In this document: in pieces, positions 57,989 through 64,000 of the stretch
Layout: each line of letters opens with the position of its first letter
Numbering within the stretch: the stretch's first letter is position 1
The notes under the pieces: model-generated
Told to the model about the DNA's origin: nothing
Seen by the model: the letters and a program-made list of their open reading frames with translations, nothing else
Databases searched by the model: none
Assembly (NCBI GenBank): GCA_016716235.1
Contig: JADJWS010000001.1
Location: 1,798,001 to 1,862,000 of the forward strand
Origin: Candidatus Defluviilinea gracilis
GTDB lineage: Bacteria > Chloroflexota > Anaerolineae > Anaerolineales > Villigracilaceae
Length of the DNA: 64,000 nt
Direction of reading: 5' to 3'
Position numbers and translations under genes: made by a program

Positions 57989-59518
57989 ATGCTAAAACGC
58001 CTGCATGTTCAACTTGTTATTCTGTTCGTTGCGCTTGTTCTGCTCGTGCTCGCCTCTGTCGGTATTGCCGCGCGAGAAGCGATGATTGTAGCCTCGCAAC
58101 AAGAGTTTGATGACGCGACGCAAGCGGTGAATTATCTTCGCGTGATTCAAATCGTCTTGTTGTTGTGCGCGTTGACGCTTCTGTCGGTGCTGGCATGGAT
58201 GACGCGCCATTCGTTGATGAAGCCGCTTGAAGCATTGGGCGCGGCGGCAAAAAGAATCGGGGAGAATCGGCTGGATGAGCCGATACAGGTTGAAGGTCCG
58301 GAAGAGATGCGGGAGTTATCTCAAGCAATCGATGAGATGCGCTCGCGCCTTCGCGTTGCGCAAGGGGAACTTGCCCGATGGACTGACACCTTGGAACAGC
58401 GCGTGATGCAGCGCACCCAGGAATTGGAAACGCTCAACGAGGTCAGTCGTGAAATTTCATCGCGGCTCGATATTCAACAAGTCCTGGATTCTGTCACAGA
58501 AAAAGCGCGTTCAATGCTCGGCGGCGACATTGCCTCGCTTTGCCTCGTGGATACCAACCAGCATTGGTTAAAACTCCAGGCGATCAGCGGTCCGCGGCGC
58601 GCGATTATTGGCGATACGATGCCCGCCCACGCAGACTTTGCCAATGCCGTGCTCGAAGGCGACCAGGCAATGATGTGCGGTGTAGGCGGCTGTCGTGGCG
58701 GGTGTCAAATGCTCTCGGATGAATTTCGCGCGAGTCATTTAGCCGCTCCGCTTCGTATCGGCGACCGCGTGATCGGCGCGTTGTGCGTGGGAAGTCCCGC
58801 GCAGAATCAATTCGCCGCCGAGTCTGCGAACATGCTAACCAAACTGGCGAACGTGGCCGCCATTGCGCTGGAAAATGCGCGCCTGTTCGCGCAAGCCGAA
58901 CGCGCGGCAACGATGGAAGAGCGCCGCCGCGTTGCCGCGGAGATGCACGATGGCTTGGGGCAAACGCTCAGTTATCTTGGGGTAATGACCGACCAGGTTG
59001 TGGAGTTTCTTTCGGATGGGAAGGAAGGCGTGGCTTTGGAACGCCTGCGTAAAACCCGCGAGACGATCGGCAAAGCCACGAGCGATGTCCGCCGCGCCAT
59101 CAACACACTGATGGATGACTCGCCCGCTCAAAAGGATTTGTGGACTCGCCTGCGCGATTCGGCGAGCGAGAACGCTTCACAACATGACCTGAAACTGGTC
59201 TGGCTTGCGGATGGCGACTCTACGCCCGAGCCTTCTCCACAGATCGCCGAGCAGGTATACAACATCACACGCGAGGCGTTGGTCAATGCGGCGCGACATG
59301 CGAACGCAAAACAAGTCCGCGTGCAGGTGGGTCGCCACGATGAAAATTATTTTGTGACCATTGAAGACGACGGCAAAGGATTCGACGCCTCCCAGCCTGC
59401 CCCAGGCGGGCACTTCGGCTTGCAGATCATGCAGGCGCGCGCCAAACACATCGGCGGACGAATCAAACTCCAGTCCGAGGTAGGACGCGGGACGCGCGTC
59501 ACCTTGACCTGGTCGTAA
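57989..59518 (+). CDS. NarX-like sensor histidine kinase with cysteine cluster
   Basis: 509 residues. Two membrane helices (about 9-28 and 50-70) enclose a loop of only about 22 residues, then HAMP (about 70-122), a coiled coil, a GAF domain (about 155-300), HisKA_3 with AEMHDGLGQTLSYLGV (His) and an ATPase domain with NITREALVNAARHANA and DDGKGFD. In the GAF domain MMCGVGGCRGGCQML supplies three cysteines, a possible iron-sulfur or redox site. NarX has a cysteine cluster in a comparable place. Next to a NarL-type regulator and near narG, so it probably senses nitrate, oxygen or redox state from inside. Confidence 0.88.
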   Translation: MLKRLHVQLVILFVALVLLVLASVGIAAREAMIVASQQEFDDATQAVNYLRVIQIVLLLCALTLLSVLAWMTRHSLMKPLEALGAAAKRIGENRLDEPIQVEGPEEMRELSQAIDEMRSRLRVAQGELARWTDTLEQRVMQRTQELETLNEVSREISSRLDIQQVLDSVTEKARSMLGGDIASLCLVDTNQHWLKLQAISGPRRAIIGDTMPAHADFANAVLEGDQAMMCGVGGCRGGCQMLSDEFRASHLAAPLRIGDRVIGALCVGSPAQNQFAAESANMLTKLANVAAIALENARLFAQAERAATMEERRRVAAEMHDGLGQTLSYLGVMTDQVVEFLSDGKEGVALERLRKTRETIGKATSDVRRAINTLMDDSPAQKDLWTRLRDSASENASQHDLKLVWLADGDSTPEPSPQIAEQVYNITREALVNAARHANAKQVRVQVGRHDENYFVTIEDDGKGFDASQPAPGGHFGLQIMQARAKHIGGRIKLQSEVGRGTRVTLTWS

Positions 59519-59608
59519 ATTTGTTCGCGCATAGGTTCTCACGGAGTAACAATAAACAATCCGTGTCCATCCGAGTAATTCGTTTAGAGATGAAACAGAA
59601 GATAAAAG

Positions 59609-60256
59609 ATGAAACAGACTCGAGTGTTGCTGGCTGACGATCATGCCCTCTTCCGCGAGGGATTGGCTGGAATCATCAATTCGCAACCGGACTTGAAAGT
59701 GGTGGGCGAAGCAAACGACGGACTCGAAGCCCTCGTTAAGGCGCGGGAACTCAAGCCCGATCTTATCCTGATGGATGTGCAAATGCCCGGCATGGACGGC
59801 GTGGAAGCCGCGCAGCAAATAAAACTCGCCCTGCCGGAAACGATCATCGTAATGCTCACCGTGCGCGGCGACGATGAGATTCTCTTCGAAGCCCTCAAGC
59901 GCGGCGCGCAGGGTTATTTGTTGAAAGAAATCCGTTCGCAGGATTTATTGGAAATGGTGCGCGGAGCGAGGCGGGGCGAGGCGGCTCTTTCTCCGACGCT
60001 GGCTGGTCATGTGTTGGCGGAATTCCGACGGATGAGCAAATATGGCGCGGTGTATGAAAGCGACGATGGCTTGACCGAACGCGAACTTCAGGTGTTGATC
60101 AAAGTGTCTCAGGGCGCGACCGATAAAGAGATTGCCGAGGCGTTGACGATCAGCCTGAATACGGTCAAGACCCACATCCGAAATATCTTGTCGAAGTTGC
60201 ATGTGTCCACGCGGCGCGAGGCGGCAAGGGTGGCGAAGACCAAGGGGTTGATGTAG
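59609..60256 (+). CDS. NarL/FixJ family response regulator
   Basis: 215 residues. Receiver: VLLADDHALFREGL, PDLILMDVQMPGMDGVE (phosphorylated Asp), MLTVRGDDEILFEALKRGAQGYLLKE. C-terminal LuxR-type HTH: LTERELQVLIKVSQGATDKEIAEALTISLNTVKTHIRNILSKL. Cognate partner of the kinase upstream; a likely activator of the nar genes downstream. Confidence 0.94.
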   Translation: MKQTRVLLADDHALFREGLAGIINSQPDLKVVGEANDGLEALVKARELKPDLILMDVQMPGMDGVEAAQQIKLALPETIIVMLTVRGDDEILFEALKRGAQGYLLKEIRSQDLLEMVRGARRGEAALSPTLAGHVLAEFRRMSKYGAVYESDDGLTERELQVLIKVSQGATDKEIAEALTISLNTVKTHIRNILSKLHVSTRREAARVAKTKGLM

Positions 60257-60295
60257 GGTTTGCAGGAGGGGATGACGTTTGGAGAAGTTATTCCA

Positions 60296-61381
60296 TTAGC
60301 CAAAGTAGTAACACGAACAGGTCGCGGGGTCGAAATAATAACCGGGTCCTTGTTGGGCGCAAATGGCATCGTTGAGTTGACAGCCCGGTTCAGCCGGGTC
60401 TGCTGGTCCAGCCGGCACGCGCGTTTGGCATAAGCCCGGCTCGTTGCCTGTTGGCTTGAAGCCCACCGCCATACGGCAGGTGTTGTCCAGTTCAAAAACG
60501 GCTTGGATCGGATAGAAGAATGGGAATTCCGGGTCAGCCGCGCCAGCCTGTTCATGGGTATAGTGGTCGCTGAAATCGAAGAGAGCCGGGTTCAGGCAAC
60601 TACGCCCCGTCCACATGTTGACCATATATTCGGGCGTATTTTCCATCAGCGACCGCTTCATGGCTAACTCGACAATATTTGCATTCAGCGGCGATACGCG
60701 CGCCCAGGCTGAATCCGGGTCGTTGCCAATTCCCTGGTCGAAGACCAGGGCTTCAAATCCGTTTCCATCTGCCGCATTGTTATCGGTCATCACCGGGGTT
60801 GCATTACCCACATCGCCGTTGGTGTCGAAGTACACCTGCACGCCTTCTGTAGTCCACTCTGTGGAGGAAGGGTTGTCGGCGATCATTAGCCAATCGCCTT
60901 TGCCGTCCAAGGTGATATCCACCTGCATGGCGAAGCGGAACGGCGACTCATTTGCCGCGGAGCGATTCACCACCTGAATGGTGCCGTACACCCAGGTGTC
61001 GTCTTGATAGACGAAGGTGTCGGTGATATCCAACTCGGGAAAATAGGTCTCCATCGTCATGCCGTTGAACGGGCGTTCAAATCGCTCGAAAGTGAAGCGG
61101 TCTCCGCCGTTCGCCATTTTCTGGCTCGCAGTGGCGGAGGAATCTTGATCTCCCGCGTGACTACTGCGGTCTGGAGGCAGGGAGACGGGAATGTTCTGAT
61201 GCTGGATCGGGGTTTCCGTCGGCGGGGGAGCGGGCGCCGTATCAACAATCGCAGTCAATTCTGTCGCAGGCGGTTGGGTTGAAGGAGGGGGAGTCGTTTG
61301 TGGTTCCCCTAGATTGCACGCAAGCATGGTCGCCAGGAGGAACATCAAAACCAAACCTTTATGCGTTTTTAGTTTGTGCAT
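60296..61381 (-). CDS. Secreted lipoprotein of unknown function
   Basis: 361 residues. Signal MHKLKTHKGLVLMFLLATMLAC with lipobox ending at Cys22, Pro/Thr linker, then a beta-rich domain (DTFVYQDDTWVYGTIQVVNRS, MQVDITLDGKGDWLMIAD, VQVYFDTNGDVGNATPV, GFEALVFDQG) with many Asp and Asn residues, like calcium-binding sandwich folds. The C-terminus has six cysteines in GLCQTRVP...PGCQLNDAICAQQGPG...TCSCYYFG, probably disulfide-linked. I cannot assign a function. GGAG lies 9-12 bases before the ATG. Confidence 0.72.
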   Translation of the reverse strand: MHKLKTHKGLVLMFLLATMLACNLGEPQTTPPPSTQPPATELTAIVDTAPAPPPTETPIQHQNIPVSLPPDRSSHAGDQDSSATASQKMANGGDRFTFERFERPFNGMTMETYFPELDITDTFVYQDDTWVYGTIQVVNRSAANESPFRFAMQVDITLDGKGDWLMIADNPSSTEWTTEGVQVYFDTNGDVGNATPVMTDNNAADGNGFEALVFDQGIGNDPDSAWARVSPLNANIVELAMKRSLMENTPEYMVNMWTGRSCLNPALFDFSDHYTHEQAGAADPEFPFFYPIQAVFELDNTCRMAVGFKPTGNEPGLCQTRVPAGPADPAEPGCQLNDAICAQQGPGYYFDPATCSCYYFG

Positions 61382-61901
61382 AAATCGCTTCTCCCAAGTG
61401 GCAGAACTTGCGGGGTTCTTACACTGTCGGTAGATCAAGAACGTAGGAGTTACGCAGTTGAACCTGTTGCGCCGTAGTTGCACTGCGGCGGCGGCAGTAC
61501 AACTGCCCGCCAACCGCGTAAGTCCTGGAACATAGGTTCTTGACGCAGTTATACTGCGCAACGTCGCTTGAACTTTCGTGAGGTATCGACTGTAGATTGC
61601 ACAACACGAAAATATAAGTATCGTTACTGAGCCTGCCGGAGCGGAAATTTCGTAGAGTGATCAGGAATTAGCGAGTATGAAGGCATCGGAGGTTGCGATA
61701 TCGTTCTTTTTTTTCATTTCTCCGTTTTGCCGTTCTTGTTTCCCAGAGATTTGGCGGGTTGGTGTAGATACGGAGCGAGGAACTAATCCTTTTATAAAAA
61801 AGAGTGATTCTTAATCACTCTTTTTTCATTCCAAAGGCGGGGCGGGGGAGGATGGGATTACTTCGTAAATTCAGGTACTCTTGAGGCAGGCTTTGTCCGA
61901 T
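61382..61901. other. 520-bp intergenic region with repeats and a terminator
   Basis: Holds GCAGTTGAACCTG/CGCAGTT-type palindrome units near 61448-61570 (compare 45757-45785) and a terminator at 61797-61826. No gene seen. Confidence 0.6.
61797..61826. terminator. Strong bidirectional terminator
   Basis: AAAAGAGTGATT pairs with AATCACTCTTTT around a short loop, with A and T tracts on both sides. No gene stops nearby on the + strand, so it may shield the nar region from read-through. Confidence 0.7.
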
Positions 61902-62306
61902 ATGCCATCCACAACGACCTCAAAACCGCGCGTCCTGTTACTCTGTTCTCAATATCTCTTCGGCGAAAGCATGGAGGCGATTCTGCGCGCGGAGGCAGAA
62001 GTGGAGCTAATTGGTCCGTGGACTCTGGACGACCAGAACATTTTCGAGCGGCTGGTTGAAGCGCGCCCGTCTGTCGTTGTCATTGCCGATGAGCGCCTTC
62101 AGAACGAGAAAGCGGCTGAATTGATGGCGACCATCATCGAAAAACATCCGAAAATATCCATGATCCGCGCCGCGTTGAGCGAGAATGTTTTCCGAATTGT
62201 TTCCACGAACACCCTGCCCGCCCGCGGCGATAACCTACTTGAGACGATCCACAGTTGTATCGCCCGAACCCAGGCGGCAGACAAGTCTGTGGATCGAGAA
62301 AAATAG
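61902..62306 (+). CDS. Receiver-like small protein
   Basis: 134 residues. KPRVLLLCSQYLFGESMEAILRAEAEVELIGPWTL is like the start of a response-regulator receiver, and RPSVVVIADERLQNEKAAELMATIIEKHPKISMIRAALSENVFRI like its middle, but the acidic pocket near the N-terminus (DD) is missing and only one Asp remains at VIAD. Probably not phosphorylated in the usual way. It lies just before the cytochrome and narG genes and is on the same strand, so it may belong to the nar operon. Confidence 0.7.
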   Translation: MPSTTTSKPRVLLLCSQYLFGESMEAILRAEAEVELIGPWTLDDQNIFERLVEARPSVVVIADERLQNEKAAELMATIIEKHPKISMIRAALSENVFRIVSTNTLPARGDNLLETIHSCIARTQAADKSVDREK

Positions 62307-62324
62307 TCAGGAGTGAGTGAACCC

Positions 62325-62903
62325 ATGAATAGCAGAAGCGATAAATTTGTGAACCCAATATCCCTCGCGGTCATTTCGATCTTTGTAGCGTTACTTTTCG
62401 GGTGCGTTCCCCTATCTCAACCTGAGCCCCCGCAACCAGCGTCGGTGCAAGCCATTGCGGAAGGGGATATCGAAAACGGGCAGAAGTTGTTCATGGGCTA
62501 CGCTCATTTTGAGAACGAGGGACCTCCCTGCATGGGGTGTCATAACTTGGGCGAATATGGGCTCCTCGGCGGCGGGGCTTTGGGACCCGACCTGACCAAT
62601 GTATCCAGCGAACGAAGCGATATTGAACTTGCTTCGGTACTCTCCAATAATCGCTGGACCAAATCACCCGTGATGGAACCCATCTACACCCAACATCCCC
62701 TCACCGAAAACGAGCAGGCGGATCTGATCGCTTTTATGAAATCATCCGCTGGCGAACCGCAGGAAGATAAAGAGTTATTGGTGCTGGGAATCAGCATTCT
62801 CGCAACCATCGGCGCGGCAATCGTAATCGGATTTGTATATCGCAATCGCCTGCGGAGAATCCGCGCGGCGATGGTGAAGGAAGCGGAAAAGGAGTTGTTA
62901 TGA
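62325..62903 (+). CDS. Membrane cytochrome c of the nitrate reductase operon
   Basis: 192 residues. An N-terminal membrane/lipoprotein signal (VISIFVALLFGC) is followed by a monohaem cytochrome c domain with PPCMGCHNLG (CxxCH) and a distal Met region (SPVMEPIY), then a C-terminal membrane helix (LLVLGISILATIGAAIVIGFVY) and a basic tail. ATGA overlap with narG shows coupling. In Thermus, a cytochrome c gene (narC) also heads the nar operon. Probably passes electrons to the nitrate reductase. ATG preferred over a GTG at 62313 because AGGAG overlaps the latter. Confidence 0.85.
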   Translation: MNSRSDKFVNPISLAVISIFVALLFGCVPLSQPEPPQPASVQAIAEGDIENGQKLFMGYAHFENEGPPCMGCHNLGEYGLLGGGALGPDLTNVSSERSDIELASVLSNNRWTKSPVMEPIYTQHPLTENEQADLIAFMKSSAGEPQEDKELLVLGISILATIGAAIVIGFVYRNRLRRIRAAMVKEAEKELL

Positions 62904-64000
62904 ACTGGATCAAAGAAATATCGAACCCGCAAGCGCGGCAGTGGGAGGAGTTTTATCGCAACCGCTGGCAGCATGATCGTGTGGTACGAAGCACGCACGG
63001 CGTGAACTGCACGGGCAGTTGCTCGTGGATGATCTATGTGAAAGACGGCATCGTCACATGGGAGATGCAAGCGTTGGATTATCCCATCTTGAAAGCGGAT
63101 ATCCCGCCGTACGAGCCGCGCGGATGTCAGCGTGGGATTTCGTTCTCGTGGTATCAGTACAGCCCGATCCGACTCAAGTATCCGTACATGCGCGGCGTGT
63201 TGCTGGACTTGTGGGAAAAAGCTAAAGCGGAGCACAAAGATCCCGTCGAAGCGTGGACAGCCGTCGTTGAGAATGAAGCGGGACGCAAGTCCTTTCATCA
63301 GGCGCGCGGCAAAGGTGGATTCCGCCGCGTCAAGTGGGAAGAAGCGTTGGAAGTCATCGCCGCTTCAACGATTTACACGATCAAAAAATATGGACCCGAC
63401 CGCATCATCGGATTTTCGCCGATCCCCGCGATGTCCATGTTGAGTTATGCGGGCGGGAGCCGCTTCATGCAAATGCTCGGCGGCGTGAGCATGAGTTTTT
63501 ACGATTGGTACAGCGACCTGCCGCCAGCCAGCCCCGAAGTGTGGGGCGAACAAACGGACGTGGCAGAAAGCGCCGATTGGTATAACTCGAAGTTCATCGC
63601 GTCGGTGGGATCGAACATGAGCATGACGCGCACGCCCGATGTGCATTTTGCGGCGGAGGCGCGACATAATGGGACGAAGCTGGTTGTGTTTGCGCCCGAC
63701 TTCAGCCAGGTGGCGAAGTATGCCGATTGGTGGGTTCCGATCCATGCGGGGCAGGACGGCGCGTTTTGGATGGCGGTCAATCACGTCATCATGAACGAGT
63801 TCCACTATAAAAACCCGACTCCCTACTTTTTAAATTATCTGCGACAGTATTCCGATGCGCCGTTCCTTGTTGAACTCAACGAAGTGGACGGCAAGTATGT
63901 GCCTGGGCAAATGATCCGCGCCGCGCATGTGGAACGCACCCGCGCTGTGGAAAACGGCGAGTGGAAATTTTTGGTGTGGGATGAGATCAGCGACGCGCCG
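62900..64000 (+). CDS. narG: Respiratory nitrate reductase alpha subunit, 3' truncated
   Basis: First 367 residues; the frame is open to the window edge (full NarG is about 1200). HGVNCTGSCSWMIYVKDGIVTWEMQALDYP has the His-x3-Cys-x3-Cys ligands of the FS0 iron-sulfur cluster, with GCQRG giving the last Cys. SADWYNSKFIASVGSNM carries the Asp ligand of the molybdenum and the start of the cofactor-binding fold. The N-terminus MNWIKEISNPQARQWEEFYRNRW has no twin-arginine signal, so the enzyme should face the cytoplasm. It reduces nitrate to nitrite with quinol-derived electrons. Confidence 0.95.
   Translation, partial: MNWIKEISNPQARQWEEFYRNRWQHDRVVRSTHGVNCTGSCSWMIYVKDGIVTWEMQALDYPILKADIPPYEPRGCQRGISFSWYQYSPIRLKYPYMRGVLLDLWEKAKAEHKDPVEAWTAVVENEAGRKSFHQARGKGGFRRVKWEEALEVIAASTIYTIKKYGPDRIIGFSPIPAMSMLSYAGGSRFMQMLGGVSMSFYDWYSDLPPASPEVWGEQTDVAESADWYNSKFIASVGSNMSMTRTPDVHFAAEARHNGTKLVVFAPDFSQVAKYADWWVPIHAGQDGAFWMAVNHVIMNEFHYKNPTPYFLNYLRQYSDAPFLVELNEVDGKYVPGQMIRAAHVERTRAVENGEWKFLVWDEISDAP

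Overview
The window looks like the chromosome of an uncultured Chloroflexota bacterium of the Anaerolineae type. This is inferred from the gene families, the mostly GC-rich coding sequence, the abundance of short interspersed repeats and a respiratory nitrate reductase; no rRNA or marker gene settles the taxonomy. The left edge cuts nuoL and the right edge cuts narG.

Layout. 1-5.2 kb: the 3' end of a complex I operon (nuoL, nuoM, nuoN, + strand). 5.2-6.1 kb: two tiny minus-strand units with near-identical promoters and terminators, one coding a HicB-like antitoxin. 6.4-9.4 kb: an AT-rich restriction-modification pair. 9.5-18.5 kb: housekeeping genes (FAD oxidoreductase, protein phosphatase, thrB, thrC, an SGNH-like lipoprotein, a methyltransferase, a flippase, a nucleoside phosphorylase, an HtrA-like protease). 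18.6-23.8 kb: a moxR-DUF58-VWA-VWA operon, then azlCD. 23.8-24.8 kb: a receiver protein with a degenerate GGDEF domain.

24.86-35.71 kb is an integrative island of about 10.8 kb. It starts in a tRNA-Met(CAU) gene, and an exact 44-bp copy of the tRNA 3' half marks its far end. It carries a tyrosine recombinase next to attL, an AbiE-type toxin-antitoxin pair behind a 17-bp inverted repeat, an orphan AbrB-like antitoxin, a frameshifted winged-helix gene, a three-gene minus-strand cassette (Dna2/UPF1-like helicase, UvrD-like helicase with a NERD-like N-terminus, SWIM zinc-finger protein) and a second, truncated integrase next to attR. The cassette is my best candidate for an undescribed defence or genome-maintenance system.

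35.8-47.2 kb: an amidohydrolase, a FemAB-like/deacetylase pair, a four-helix-bundle protein and a purine-salvage or purine-fermentation cluster (carbamate kinase, YgeW-like carbamoyltransferase, YgeY-like hydrolase, GntR regulator, adenine deaminase, 8-oxoguanine-deaminase-like enzyme). 47.4-57.7 kb: lipoproteins, a TPR membrane protein, a flavoprotein/recQ pair and three secreted hydrolase-type lipoproteins. A clean 143-bp MITE with perfect terminal repeats and a 10-bp target duplication lies at 57.8 kb. 58-64 kb: a NarX/NarL-like two-component system, a secreted lipoprotein, a receiver-like protein, a membrane cytochrome c and the start of narG, which together suggest nitrate respiration.

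Two themes cut across the window. Heptameric tandem repeats and small palindromes fill many intergenic spacers and are also read in frame inside several conserved genes (nuoL, thrC, ade, recQ, a deaminase, lipoproteins). Several genes have a good -10 box only 6-12 bases before the start codon, pointing to leaderless transcripts.
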